From positions 62,001 through 126,000 of the forward strand of contig NZ_JACTVJ010000024.1 in the NCBI RefSeq assembly GCF_014493765.1: a DNA stretch of 64,000 nt, read 5' to 3'. The stretch comes from Streptomyces polyasparticus. GTDB taxonomy: Bacteria > Actinomycetota > Actinomycetes > Streptomycetales > Streptomycetaceae. Below, piece after piece: positions 9,701 through 18,414 of the stretch. The notes beneath the pieces were generated by a model. That model ran no database searches and was not told the DNA's origin. It saw only the letters and a program-made list of their open reading frames with translations. The position numbers and the translations under genes were made by a program. How positions within the stretch are numbered: position 1 is the stretch's first letter; each line of letters opens with the position of its first letter.

Positions 9701-10210
9701 CGCGAGGACCAGCCGCGCAAGTCCGGCCGCTACGGACTCGACCTGCAGATCGATCTCGCCGCGGCCGAGGAGGCCCTCGGCGAGGACCATGTCCTGCTCG
9801 TACGGCGGCACTATCTGGTCGGCGGTTCGGTGCCGCGCACCGCGTTCGTCCGCGATGTCTCGCGCCACCCGGACGCCGCCGAACTGCTCCTGATCGCGGA
9901 CGTCCTGGTCACCGACTACTCCTCGATGATGTTCGACTTCGCCCAGACCGGCCGCCCCATGGTCTTCCACACGTACGACCTGGAGCGCTACCGGGACGGA
10001 CTGCGCGGCTTCTACTTCGACTTCGTGGCCCAGGCCCCCGGACCGCTGCTCCGCACCGGCGAGGAGGTCGTCGCCGCGCTGCGCGGCCTGCCGGCCACGG
10101 CCGCCGCACACCAGGAGGCGTACGACCGCTTCCGCGAGACGTTCTGCGATCTGGACGACGGGACGGCGGCCGCCCAGGTCGTCGACGCCATGCTGCGAAA
10201 CGGGGCGTGA
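6752..10210 (+). CDS. Bifunctional GT2 glycosyltransferase / CDP-glycerol glycerophosphotransferase (TagF-like)
   Basis: This protein has 1152 residues from ATG 6752, with GGAAGGA 13 nt upstream. The N-terminal GT2 domain (MTPRLTVVVPIYNVEDYLG, VDDGSTDGS, DSDD) covers about residues 1-220. A beta-rich middle of ~550 residues follows. The C-terminal ~380 residues are a TagF-type GT-B domain with QTWHGTPLKRIGRD, SGYPRNDLL, LYAPTWRE, LVRRHY and TDYSSMMFDFA. TagF-like enzymes add polyol-phosphate from CDP-glycerol or CDP-ribitol to a teichoic acid chain at the membrane face. The fusion suggests alternate addition of sugar and polyol-phosphate, giving a glycosylated polymer backbone (inference). 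Four bases separate it from the next gene, so they form an operon. Confidence 0.88.
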   Translation: MTPRLTVVVPIYNVEDYLGACLESLSAQTMPDLEVVMVDDGSTDGSGRIARRFAAGDSRFRLVEQANAGLGAARNAGARQATGTFLAFVDSDDVVPEQAYELMLASAESSGADLVTGNVFRLRPDGTSGQSPMFRKIMATTRTGTHVTRDWELLGDRIACNKVFRRTFWESNAFAFPTGMLYEDAPVVLPAHFLAGSVDVLNDTVYLWRDRGGSITNQRAEPRAIRDRTVSVAAVSSFLASREQWREAKRRYDASALTGDLWLFMEALPDGDAAFHEAFLDHANSFAQSVDPSVFDELPLGLRVRWQLIKERRIDELLAFMAYQKANLHAFRARRTLRGRRAEFPALTVPLPARTAAIDRSDLPLEARVTQASWDADGRLRLSGHAYVRNLPPGRLAARARFAWLRAGRRAIPLKLRTVASREATLASRQGLHNYDRAGFETVVDVTKLVTGRASTSWNLEMGAFAGGPRPRTGPLRMSGPCPVPVRYLEDFLRVVPTLSGGRFRLRVDRPEQRLVEHRLDGEHLVITGELAPRANTSIEAVRVENWRTRDSRDLPVTVEGRTFTAAVPLALLRSAEGPADPWGVGVVRTGGAWASLAVRPDIAPGRYGFGDGRELMVLANPSGNTELREQDVRPVVESLRWAEGDSGLLEIEGSFPSPRDVPRELLLVHSGHQEEALGELSVADGRFTASVRPQAVPGPAGALPLAEGDWYLFLREVGEHDSDRRVPVLIATALHSELPAVRTLHGRDFTVQRRHHDQLLITSGSSLSVDERGGVAQQRLRAQYAQLRTRPLRPAVLYAGFGGRQYSDSPRAIHQELLRRDSELEHLWVVRDQQVELPTGTRAVALWSAEWYEALARSRYIVTNSQLPDWFERAPGQFVVQTWHGTPLKRIGRDVAGTASADPRYIASLPQLAAQWSLLVSPNSFSTPVLRNAFAYTGDVLASGYPRNDLLHAPDRGKVAAAVREQLGIPEGKRVVLYAPTWREDQPRKSGRYGLDLQIDLAAAEEALGEDHVLLVRRHYLVGGSVPRTAFVRDVSRHPDAAELLLIADVLVTDYSSMMFDFAQTGRPMVFHTYDLERYRDGLRGFYFDFVAQAPGPLLRTGEEVVAALRGLPATAAAHQEAYDRFRETFCDLDDGTAAAQVVDAMLRNGA

Positions 10211-10214
10211 GGCG

Positions 10215-12968
10215 ATGAGCACCGCAGACCTCTTCGACATCAGCGTCGCCCTCACCTGCGACAAGGACACCGCGCCCCAGGCGCTCGCCGACTCGGTGCG
10301 CTCCGTCCTGGCCCAGAGCCTCGCGGGCACCGAGGCCGCCCTGGTCGGCGAACTCCCGGACCATGCCGTGGCGCTCGCCGCCGAGCAGCCGCACCGGGTC
10401 CATCTCGGGGCGCCGCGCGGCACGTTCGTGATCCCGCTCGTCCCCGGCGAACTCCTCGACCGCAACGCGGCCCGCAACCTGTACGCGGCCGCGGTCGCCA
10501 CGGGCGCCGATCTGGTCGCCGGCCGCTGGCGCCGGCTGACCGGCAACGGCCGCAAGGAGCACGTGCCCGCCTGGCAGAAGGACCTGTACGCCCGCTCGCG
10601 CACCCTCGACGCGGCCGCGGACGCCCCCGAGCTGCTCACACGGGACGCGCTCGACAGCGGCTACTGCGTCCGCCGCGCCGCACTCCCGTACCCGATGCCG
10701 GGGCTCGAACTCGCCCTCGCCGCACGCCGGATCGCCCTCGTCCCGAACCTGATTACCACCCGCCGCGCCGCCCCCGACCCGCTACGGGACCTGCCCGCCG
10801 CGGCCGCCTACCGGCGCCGCGCCGACGCGCTGCTGCCGGGCGATGAGCTGCGCCGCACGGCCCGCCGGGTGTTCCTCACCGAGCGCGTCCTGCCCTGCGC
10901 CACCGCCCTGCTCGGCCTCGGACCCGAGGCCTGCGCGAAGGCCGTCGGCGAGATCGCGGACACCCTCGACGGGCTGATCGACGACCAGGACCTGCGCGAA
11001 CTGCCGCCCCTGGAACGGGTGACCCTGCGCCTGCTCGCCGACGGCGACGCCCCCGGCGCCCGCCGCGCCGCGTACGCGCTGGCCCGGCCCGGCACGGTCG
11101 TCACCCCGCTGACGACACGCGACGGCCGTGTGTACTGGGATGCCGAGCACACCGACCCCATGCACGAGGTCACCGAACTCGGCCACCAGTACCGCACCTT
11201 CACCGCACAGCGGCTGCTCGCCCGGGTCACACGCTGCGCCGCCGACAAGGGCCGGCTGCTCATCGAGGGCGAAGTCCCGCTGCCCTTCGGCCCGTTCCCG
11301 TACGAGAGCCTCACCGCGCGGCTCGTCTGCACCGTCCGCGACGCCGACGGCCGGACGGTCACCCTGCCCGTCGACGAGGTCCGCATGGGCGAGGACGCCC
11401 TGCACTGGAGCGCCCGCGTCCCGCTCACCGACGGGCTGCGCCCCAAGGGCATCGGCGACCGCGTCTGGGACCCGCGGCTGCAGCTGGTCGTGGACGGCGA
11501 ACCGGCCCGCCCCTGCGACCTGTTCGCCGACCCCGAGACCGTACGGGGAAAGAGCGCGGCACTGCGGGCCCGCCCGCGCCTGACCCGGCTCACCGCCGAC
11601 ACCTGGCAGCCCTACGTCACCGCCAAGCACCACCTGGCCGTCTGTCTGCTGCCCCGGCGCCGCGCGGCCCGCAAGGCCAACGCCGCAGCCCGCTACCTCA
11701 CCCGCTTCCGGCCGGCCCGCGCCCTCAAGACCCTGGTCAAGAAGGCGCAGAAGCGGCACAAGGCGCTGCACGCCCAGCACCTCAAGCTGCGCGTCTACCG
11801 GCGGCTGCTCACCCGGCTCCCGGTGCGGCGCGGCAGCGTCGTCTTCGAGGCCCACATGGGCAAGTGCTACGGCGACAGCCCGCGCGCTGTGTACGAGGAA
11901 CTGCGCGCCCGGCGTCCGGACATGAAGCCCGTGTGGTCCTACGCCGGCGACCCCGCCGCGTTCCCGTCGGACGCCCGGCTCGTACGGCGCTGGTCCTGGC
12001 GGTATCTGTGGGCGCTCGCCCGGGCCGAGTGGTGGGTGGACAACCAGGGCTTCCCGCACGCCCTGGACAAGCCGCGGCACACCCGCTACCTGCAGACCTG
12101 GCACGGATCCGCGTACAAGCGCATGGGCTTCGACGAGATCCGCCACAAGACGCAGAACGCACCCGAACGCGAGAAACTCGCCCGCGCCATCGGCCGCTTC
12201 GACCACTTCCTCGTCCGCTCCGAACACGACGTGCAGACCCTGGCGCACGCCTACCGGATCCCCGAAGGCCGCCTGCTGCGCGTCGGCTACCCCCGCAACG
12301 ACCGCCTGGTCGAGGCCCGCAGGCGCGACGAGCGCGAGGGCCGCTTCCCGCGGCCCGAGCTCGCCGCCCGGCTCGGCATCCCGGACCACAGGACGATCGC
12401 CCTGTACGCGCCGACCTTCCGCGGTACGCCCGGCAACAAGAAGGCCGAACTCCTGCTGGACGTAAGAGAGTTCGCCAAGCGCTTCGGCGACACCCACGTC
12501 CTGCTCGTCCGCGCCCACTACATGGAGACCGCCACGCTGCCCGCGACACCGCCGGGCACCGTCCTCGACGTGTCGGCGCACCCGGACGTCAGCGAGATCC
12601 TCTGCCTCACCGACGTCCTGATCACCGACTACTCCTCGATCATGTTCGACTTCGCGCTGCTCGACCGCCCGCTGGTGCACTTCGCGCCCGACCTCGACAC
12701 GTACGCCGCCGAGCGCGGCAGCTACTTCGATCTGCGCGCGCGCTCCGGCGGGCCGGTCGTGGAGACCCAGGAGGAGCTCCTGCGGACGCTCGCGGGCCTC
12801 AAGGAGGCGGACGGCGAGTGGCAGCCCAAACGGCGGGCGTTCGCCGAGGAGTTCGGCACCTATGACGACGGGGGCTCCGCACGGGCCGTGGTCGACCAGC
12901 TCTTCACGGGCCGATCCGGCGGCCCGGGCCGTTCCGGCGGCTTCGGCAGGAAGGACCGTACGCGATGA
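10215..12968 (+). CDS. TagF-like glycerophosphotransferase with a degenerate N-terminal GT2 domain
   Basis: This protein has 917 residues. The C-terminal ~400 residues are a complete TagF-type domain with VFEAHMGKCYGDSPRA, QTWHGSAYKRMG, VGYPRNDRL, LYAPTFRG, LVRAHYME and TDYSSIMFDFALLDRP. The N-terminal ~110 residues align in layout with the GT2 domain of the preceding gene but lack both VDDGS and a DxD. The equivalent of FVDSDDVVPE reads IPLVPGELLD, so this domain is probably not catalytic. A basic linker (about residues 475-515, KANAAARY to KKAQKRHK) may contact membrane phospholipids. The stop overlaps the next start (ATGA at 12965). The likely role is wall-polymer polymerisation. Confidence 0.85.
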   Translation: MSTADLFDISVALTCDKDTAPQALADSVRSVLAQSLAGTEAALVGELPDHAVALAAEQPHRVHLGAPRGTFVIPLVPGELLDRNAARNLYAAAVATGADLVAGRWRRLTGNGRKEHVPAWQKDLYARSRTLDAAADAPELLTRDALDSGYCVRRAALPYPMPGLELALAARRIALVPNLITTRRAAPDPLRDLPAAAAYRRRADALLPGDELRRTARRVFLTERVLPCATALLGLGPEACAKAVGEIADTLDGLIDDQDLRELPPLERVTLRLLADGDAPGARRAAYALARPGTVVTPLTTRDGRVYWDAEHTDPMHEVTELGHQYRTFTAQRLLARVTRCAADKGRLLIEGEVPLPFGPFPYESLTARLVCTVRDADGRTVTLPVDEVRMGEDALHWSARVPLTDGLRPKGIGDRVWDPRLQLVVDGEPARPCDLFADPETVRGKSAALRARPRLTRLTADTWQPYVTAKHHLAVCLLPRRRAARKANAAARYLTRFRPARALKTLVKKAQKRHKALHAQHLKLRVYRRLLTRLPVRRGSVVFEAHMGKCYGDSPRAVYEELRARRPDMKPVWSYAGDPAAFPSDARLVRRWSWRYLWALARAEWWVDNQGFPHALDKPRHTRYLQTWHGSAYKRMGFDEIRHKTQNAPEREKLARAIGRFDHFLVRSEHDVQTLAHAYRIPEGRLLRVGYPRNDRLVEARRRDEREGRFPRPELAARLGIPDHRTIALYAPTFRGTPGNKKAELLLDVREFAKRFGDTHVLLVRAHYMETATLPATPPGTVLDVSAHPDVSEILCLTDVLITDYSSIMFDFALLDRPLVHFAPDLDTYAAERGSYFDLRARSGGPVVETQEELLRTLAGLKEADGEWQPKRRAFAEEFGTYDDGGSARAVVDQLFTGRSGGPGRSGGFGRKDRTR

Positions 12969-14107
12969 AGCAGCGTGACCTGTTCCTGATCGGCAACACG
13001 ACCGACGAGCTGGGCGGAGTGACCGCCTGGACCCATCAGATGGCCCGCCTGTTCACGGCCCAGGGACACCGCGTCCATGTGCTCGGCGTGCACGAGGCCG
13101 AGCTCAAGATGCCGCTGCCCGACGACCTGGGCTACCCCGTCACCCCGCTGTATCCGCATCACCCCCGCAGCCCCCGCCGCCTCGGCGGTCTGCGCGGCCT
13201 GAACCTTGCCGAACGCCGCCGCGAGGCCGTACGGATCGCCGACAAGAAGCGCGCCGTGGCCAAGCTGTCCGGCATCCTCGCGGATGCACGGCCCGGCTCC
13301 GTCGTCATCGCCACGCAGGTCTGGCCGATGGAGTGGCTGCGCGAGGTGGACACCTCTCGGCTGCGGGTCGTCGGCATGAGCCATGAGTCGTTCGCGTACT
13401 CGCGGGCCTGCCACCGCTACCACTGGATCAAGCGGCACTACCCGCACGTGGACCGCTGGCTCGCCCTCACCCAGGAGGACGCCGACATCTGGATCCACGA
13501 GGGCCTGGACAACGTGGGCCATATGCCCAACGCCCTCGCGCACCTGCCGGCCGTGCCCTCCCCTCGTACGGAGAAGGTCGTCGCCAGCATCGGACGGCTC
13601 GCGGACCAGAAGGGTGTCGACATGCTGCTCGACACCTGGGCCAAGGTCGCTCCGTGGCGGCCGGACTGGGAGCTGAGGATCCACGGGGCGGGCGCGGACG
13701 AGCCCCAACTCCGGGCGCAGTGCACGGAGCTGGGGCTCAACGCCTCGGTCCGCTGGATGGGCCGCACCTCCGATGTGCCGGGCGTGCTCGCCGGATCCTC
13801 GGTGTTCGTGCAGTCCTCGCGCGGCGAGGGCTTTCCGCTCGCGCTGATGGAGGCCATGGCGAGCGCGGTGCCGTGCGCGGCCTTCGACTGCGCTCCCGGC
13901 GTACGGGAGATCGTGCGCGACGGCGAGGACGGACTGCTCGCCCCCGTCGGCGACATCGACGCGCTCGCCGACCGGCTCCTGCGCCTGACCGGCAACCCGC
14001 GGCTGCGGGACGACATGGGGGAGCGGGCGCGGGTGAACGTCCAGCGGTTCTCGCAGGAGCATGTGCTCGACCTGTGGGAGGAGCTGTTCGAGCTTCTGGA
14101 GCGGTGA
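12965..14107 (+). CDS. Family 4 glycosyltransferase (GT-B fold)
   Basis: The 380-residue product begins with NTTDELGGVTAWTHQMAR, the N-terminal Rossmann entry with the GGV loop of GT4 enzymes. The donor site is visible in the second half: ASIGRLADQKGVDMLLDTW and then SRGEGFPLALMEAMA with the EX7E arrangement, plus PGVREIVRDGEDGLL. GT4 enzymes are retaining transferases using NDP-sugars. It is translationally coupled to the TagF-like gene by a 4-bp overlap. This suggests that it adds a sugar to the same polymer or its linkage unit. The next gene is convergent. Confidence 0.85.
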   Translation: MKQRDLFLIGNTTDELGGVTAWTHQMARLFTAQGHRVHVLGVHEAELKMPLPDDLGYPVTPLYPHHPRSPRRLGGLRGLNLAERRREAVRIADKKRAVAKLSGILADARPGSVVIATQVWPMEWLREVDTSRLRVVGMSHESFAYSRACHRYHWIKRHYPHVDRWLALTQEDADIWIHEGLDNVGHMPNALAHLPAVPSPRTEKVVASIGRLADQKGVDMLLDTWAKVAPWRPDWELRIHGAGADEPQLRAQCTELGLNASVRWMGRTSDVPGVLAGSSVFVQSSRGEGFPLALMEAMASAVPCAAFDCAPGVREIVRDGEDGLLAPVGDIDALADRLLRLTGNPRLRDDMGERARVNVQRFSQEHVLDLWEELFELLER

Positions 14108-14115
14108 GCCATGTC

Positions 14116-14155
14116 GGGGGCGTGCGCCGAGGCCTGCGCTAAGGCTTGCGCCCCC
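14116..14155. terminator. Putative bidirectional terminator between convergent genes
   Basis: GGGGGCG (14116-14122) can pair with CGCCCCC (14149-14155), with partial inner pairing (AGGCCT/AAGGCT). It sits between the GT4 stop and the end of the convergent L,D-transpeptidase, overlapping the last codons of the latter. No clear T-run is present, which is common in high-GC actinobacteria. Confidence 0.4.
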
Positions 14156-15095
14156 ACACGTACACCTGGTCTCCCGACCTCAGCACGCCCCACAGGCTCT
14201 TGGCGTCGCGGAACGTCATGTTGACGCAGCCGTGCGAGCCCGGCGGCCGGTAGACGCTGCCGTAGATGCCGTGGAAGGCCTGCCCGCCGTCGAAGAACTG
14301 GCTGTACGGCATGGGCGCCTCGTACAGCGTCGAGTAGTGGTTCTTGTGCCGCCAGTAGATCTTGTGCCAGCCGGTGCGGGTGCCGTAGCCCGCCCGGCCG
14401 CTGCGTACCGGCACCGGGCCGAAGACGCGCTTGCCGGCCTTGGTGACCCACATCAGCTGACGGTTCAGATCGACGCACGCCACCCGCCCCGCCCGCTTCG
14501 GGCACAGGCTCTCGGGGTCCTTGCGGGCCTGCAGCTGGCGCACCCGCGCATACGTCACGGGACCGGCGAAGCCGATCGCCGGCCGGATGCCCTGCTTCTG
14601 CTGGAAGGCCTTGATGGCGCGGCAGTCGGCCGGCGACTGCTTCCCGTCGGCCTTCAGCTTCAGCCAGCGTTCGACCTGCTTCTGGTACGGACCGGTGCTC
14701 GCCGTGCAGGCGGGTGCCTCGGCGGCGTCCGCCGGGGTCACGTACTCGACGGGCGCGTACGAGGAGGACGGGGGCGCCATCGGCTCCAGGGCGTCCTCGG
14801 CGGCACTGGGCCGGTACACCTCGGGCGCGAGCGCCTGGTCGGGGGTGTCGGGCAGCGGGGGCAGCTGACGCACCCCCGGGACGAGGCGCTGCGCGCCGTT
14901 CAGCGGCCAGATCTGGGTCATCTCCGGGGCGAGCACCACGGAGTCGTCGACCCGGGACGGCATGGGCTGGGGCACGGACGTGGCCGACGGCTGCGGCGCC
15001 GGCGGTGCGGGATCGGCCGCGGCCCGGGTCGCGGGGAGCGCCGCCGCCACGGTGAGGAACAGGGCCAGGCCCTGACAAGTTCTCTTGCGGATCAT
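14139..15095 (-). CDS. Secreted L,D-transpeptidase (YkuD domain) with peptidoglycan-binding-like region
   Basis: The 318-residue precursor starts at the ATG at 15095: MIRKRTCQGLALFLTVAAAL, ending in ATRAAA, is a signal peptide. An upstream extension to 15194 is open but would bury the signal. A Pro/Ser-rich linker is followed by a PG-binding-like segment (AIKAFQQKQGIRPAIGFAG). The C-terminal YkuD domain carries HGIYG and the catalytic motif PPGSHGCVNM. The enzyme makes 3-3 cross-links in peptidoglycan outside the membrane. It is convergent with the wall-polymer cluster and may belong functionally to envelope assembly. No strong RBS is seen. Confidence 0.87.
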   Translation of the reverse strand: MIRKRTCQGLALFLTVAAALPATRAAADPAPPAPQPSATSVPQPMPSRVDDSVVLAPEMTQIWPLNGAQRLVPGVRQLPPLPDTPDQALAPEVYRPSAAEDALEPMAPPSSSYAPVEYVTPADAAEAPACTASTGPYQKQVERWLKLKADGKQSPADCRAIKAFQQKQGIRPAIGFAGPVTYARVRQLQARKDPESLCPKRAGRVACVDLNRQLMWVTKAGKRVFGPVPVRSGRAGYGTRTGWHKIYWRHKNHYSTLYEAPMPYSQFFDGGQAFHGIYGSVYRPPGSHGCVNMTFRDAKSLWGVLRSGDQVYVWGRKP

Positions 15096-15204
15096 GGGCA
15101 AAGGGAAACGCCGGAGCGCCCGCGGCCGGGGGAGCGGCGCGTCACACTCCCCCGGGTGGCGGGCAGAAAGGGGCGGATCGGCGCCGCCCGGCACACGAGG
15201 CGGT

Positions 15205-16038
15205 TCAGCGCCGTCCGAAGAGCGCCTTCAGGCCCCTGCGCGGCTCCGGCACCTCGGCGGGCGCCGCGGCCCGGTGGCGGGAGACCGGCTGCTCCGGGAG
15301 GCGCGCCTTGCGGCCGCTGATCCGGATCATCGGGTCCCCCGCGACCATCTCGGCGCCGTGCCACATGTCGTCGCGGCCGGCGAGCATCGCCGCGAGATCC
15401 GTGTGCACCTCGTCGTACGCGCCCCATGTCCCGTAGAACTTCGTCGCCGTGATGCACAGCGGCCGCAGCCCCGTCGTGGCGACCGCGCCCCAGGTGGCGG
15501 CGGCGACCCCCGGACAGTGCTCGGCGCGGAAGTCGTCGAGCACCAGGATGCCGTCCGGGCCGATGAGCTCCTTGGCGGCGGCGATGTCGCCGTGCACGTG
15601 CTCGTACAGATGCGAGGCGTCCACATGGACGAAGCGGCAGGTGCCGGGCTTCACATGCTCGGTGATGACCGAGGACGGGCCCTGCACGACGTTCGGCAGC
15701 TCGTCGTGGAAGGAGAGGTAGTTCGCCTCGAAAGCGCGACGCGTGAGGGTCGCGTACGAGCGGTTCATCTCGCGGCTGTTCGCGTCGTCCTCGGCGGGGG
15801 AGTCGAAGAGGTCGCAGACGGTGAAGAGTTCACCGGGACGCAGATAGCGGCCCATGAAGATGGCGCTCTTGCCGAGATAGGCGCCGATCTCCAGGAGGTC
15901 ACCTGTCTGGCCCTGTTCGCGCTGACGCGTCAGGAACCAGTCGAAGAGCACCTGATCCGGGCTGTGGAACCAGCCCTTGACCTCGGACAGGCTGGTGGGG
16001 CGGGGCAGCGCGGCGGCGTCGGACTGCGCGTCTTGCAT
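15205..16038 (-). CDS. Class I SAM-dependent methyltransferase (Methyltransf_24 type)
   Basis: The 277-residue protein starts at ATG 16038 with GGGAG seven bases upstream. SAM-fold features are DLLEIGAYLGKSAIFMG (motif I), CDLFDSP (motif II acidic residue) and RFVHVDASHLYEHVHGD, then DGILVLDDF. The layout matches sugar or small-molecule O-methyltransferases of the TylF/CmcI group. It follows the GT2/TagF gene on the same strand by 17 bp, so the two are cotranscribed. The likely job is methylation of a glycan component (inference); the substrate is unknown. The tail (PEPRRGLKALFGRR) is basic. Confidence 0.78.
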   Translation of the reverse strand: MQDAQSDAAALPRPTSLSEVKGWFHSPDQVLFDWFLTRQREQGQTGDLLEIGAYLGKSAIFMGRYLRPGELFTVCDLFDSPAEDDANSREMNRSYATLTRRAFEANYLSFHDELPNVVQGPSSVITEHVKPGTCRFVHVDASHLYEHVHGDIAAAKELIGPDGILVLDDFRAEHCPGVAAATWGAVATTGLRPLCITATKFYGTWGAYDEVHTDLAAMLAGRDDMWHGAEMVAGDPMIRISGRKARLPEQPVSRHRAAAPAEVPEPRRGLKALFGRR

Positions 16039-16055
16039 CGGAACTCCCGGGGGGA

Positions 16056-18341
16056 TCACGGCCGTTCGGGCACAGGGGCAACGAGCGTCGGCTCGGCCGG
16101 TTGCGGCACGGTGACGCGTGCGGCCACAGCCGGTACCGGGCGCCTGTCCGCCAGGGGAACCACCGGGGGAAGGCCAGGTGTCTGGCCGAGGAACAGATGC
16201 CGTACGAGGCGTTCGGCGGCCCGTCCGTCGTCGTAGGCGCAGAACCGTTCGCGGAAGGCGGCCCGCAGCTGCGCCGAGCGCGAGCCGCGCCAGTGCCCGG
16301 TCGCGAAGATGTCGATCAGCTCGTCCTCGCTGCGGGCGACCGTGCCCGGCGGGAAGGCGCGCAGATCGAAGTACGTGCCGCGGGCGGCCTCGTAGGCCTC
16401 CCAGTCGTCGGCGTAGATGACGATCGGCCGGTCGAGGTTGGCGTAGTCGAACATCAGGGACGAGTAGTCGGTGATCAGCGCGTCGCTGGCCAGGCAGAGC
16501 GATTCCACGCTCGGGTGGGCCGAGACGTCGACCAGACGCGCGGACTCGCCGTCCGCGAGCGGCCCCTCGTAGCTGTGGTGGGCGCGGGTCAGAACCGTGA
16601 AGCGCGGGCCGAGTTCGCGCAGCATCCGGTCCAGGTCGACGGGCGGGCGCTGGCTGCGGCAGTAGTCGCGGTGGGTGGGGGCGTAGAGGATCGCCGTGGA
16701 GCCCTCGGGGATGCCGAGCGACTCGCGCAGCCGGGCGACCTCCAGCGAAGTGGCGCTCTGGAAGCGGTCGTTGCGCGGATAGCCGTATTCGAGCACTTCG
16801 TACGAGGAGGGGTAGACCCGCTCCCACACCAGGGTCGAGTGGCGGTTCGACGACAGGACGTAGTCCCACTTGTCGCAGTTGGCCAGCATCCGCTCGGTGT
16901 CGTGGTCGCCGTGGGCCAGCGGGCGGTCGACGAGGTCGAGGCCCATGTGCTTGAGCGGGGTGCCGTGCTGGGTCTGGACGAAGACCTGGCCGCGCCGCTT
17001 GACGAGCCTGCGGTCGAAGTTGACGTTGTTCACGAGGTACTTGGAGCGGGCGAGCGCGCTCCAGTACGCGGCCGTGTTGGGCGTCAGGCGGCGGGTGCCG
17101 GTCGGCACCTGGTGCCGGTGCGCGGGCTGCACGATCCAGGACGTACGGATCCCGGGGGCGAGCTCGCGCACCTTCTCCTCGATGGCCCCCGGGTTGCAGC
17201 TGTGGCCGCGCCCCCAATAGGCGCTGAACACGGCCTGGTCGGAGCGCAGGGGCAGCCGCAGCTGGATGCGGTAGTGCACCTGGAGCAGCGCCGAGCGCAC
17301 CTTGCGGGCCGTCGCGCGCCCCATCGCGAGGAAGCGTCCCGCGAGACCCTGGGCGCGCCACATCAGGCGGAACGTGCGGTGGGCGCCGAGACCGACCAGC
17401 GTGTGCCGTACGGCGGTGCGCAGGCCGACCGGCGCGCCGCGGTGGCCGTGCCGGCGGGCGACGGTGCGGGCCTTGCGCAGGAACGCCGCGTGGCTGCCGC
17501 GCGGCAGCCGGCCGCGGACGGTGAACACCGTGCTGAAGTGGTCCAGCATCCTGCGCCGGATGTGCGGGTACCAGCGGGCGAGTTCGGGGTGGGCGTCCAG
17601 ATACGCGAAGACGCGGTCGTACTGGTCGAAGACCTCGAAGTGGCGGGTGCCGGTGGACCGGGTGATGGCGCCGTTGCGGCGCTGGCGGTAGTGCACGCAG
17701 ACGCGGTCGAGGACGGTGATCGTGGCGGCGCGCACGAGGACCGGGTAGGTCCAGGAGACGTCCTCGTAGTAGCCGGGGGAGAAGGTGAAGCCCTCGGCCT
17801 CGATGTACTCCCGGCGGTAGGCCTTGTTCCACACGACGTGCATGACCTTCAACAGCGAAGGCCGCTCCGCCAGTTCGAAGACCCCGACGCCCTCCTGGCT
17901 CAGCTGGGCGGAGAAGCGGTTCGGGGCCAGCCTGCCGTCCCAGTACGCGCTGACGTAGTCGAAGACGAGGACGTCCGGGCTGTCGGTCTCCTTGAGCCGC
18001 TCGGAGACCGAGCGCAGGGCGTCCGGGGTGAGGGTGTCGTCGCTGTCGAGGAAGATCAGGTACTCGCCGCAGGCCTGGGACATGCCCTTGTTGCGGGCCG
18101 GTCCCAGACCGATGTTCTCGGGCAGATGGATCGCCTTGACGCGGGCGTCCCGCGCGGCGAACTCGTCGATGATCGCGGCCGATCCGTCGGGGGACGCGTC
18201 GTCGACGACGATCAACTCGAAGTCCGTATACGACTGTTCGAGGACCGAGTCGAGGCATTCGTGCAGGTATGCCTGCACCTTGTACACGGGGACGATGACA
18301 CTGAACCGGGGCAAGGCACATCCATGGGTCGGCACGGGCAT
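16056..18341 (-). CDS. Bifunctional GT2 glycosyltransferase / TagF-like glycerophosphotransferase
   Basis: This protein has 761 residues. The N-terminal GT2 domain (FSVIVPVYKVQAYLHECLD, VDDASPDGS, LDSDD) spans about residues 12-240. After a short helical linker the TagF-type domain follows with SAYWGRGHSCNPGAIEEK, QTQHGTPLKHMGLD, YGYPRNDRF, LYAPTHRDY, LTRAHHSY and TDYSSLMFDYANLDRP. It lacks the ~550-residue middle of the plus-strand paralogue at 6752. It is the third TagF-domain protein in 12 kb. The start ATG at 18341 is reasonable, although no strong RBS is visible and GTG 18335 is possible. It is transcribed with the downstream methyltransferase. Confidence 0.87.
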   Translation of the reverse strand: MPVPTHGCALPRFSVIVPVYKVQAYLHECLDSVLEQSYTDFELIVVDDASPDGSAAIIDEFAARDARVKAIHLPENIGLGPARNKGMSQACGEYLIFLDSDDTLTPDALRSVSERLKETDSPDVLVFDYVSAYWDGRLAPNRFSAQLSQEGVGVFELAERPSLLKVMHVVWNKAYRREYIEAEGFTFSPGYYEDVSWTYPVLVRAATITVLDRVCVHYRQRRNGAITRSTGTRHFEVFDQYDRVFAYLDAHPELARWYPHIRRRMLDHFSTVFTVRGRLPRGSHAAFLRKARTVARRHGHRGAPVGLRTAVRHTLVGLGAHRTFRLMWRAQGLAGRFLAMGRATARKVRSALLQVHYRIQLRLPLRSDQAVFSAYWGRGHSCNPGAIEEKVRELAPGIRTSWIVQPAHRHQVPTGTRRLTPNTAAYWSALARSKYLVNNVNFDRRLVKRRGQVFVQTQHGTPLKHMGLDLVDRPLAHGDHDTERMLANCDKWDYVLSSNRHSTLVWERVYPSSYEVLEYGYPRNDRFQSATSLEVARLRESLGIPEGSTAILYAPTHRDYCRSQRPPVDLDRMLRELGPRFTVLTRAHHSYEGPLADGESARLVDVSAHPSVESLCLASDALITDYSSLMFDYANLDRPIVIYADDWEAYEAARGTYFDLRAFPPGTVARSEDELIDIFATGHWRGSRSAQLRAAFRERFCAYDDGRAAERLVRHLFLGQTPGLPPVVPLADRRPVPAVAARVTVPQPAEPTLVAPVPERP

Positions 18342-18414
18342 ACTGCCGTGAAACGGCCCTTGGCGTAGGTCAGTTACGCCAGACGTGGCATACGGGGGAA
18401 CTCTCGGGAACGGA

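Noticed and set aside
14061-15320. 419-codon open frame on the plus strand
   Set aside because: It covers the antisense of the L,D-transpeptidase, whose signal peptide and SHGCVNM motif are clear.
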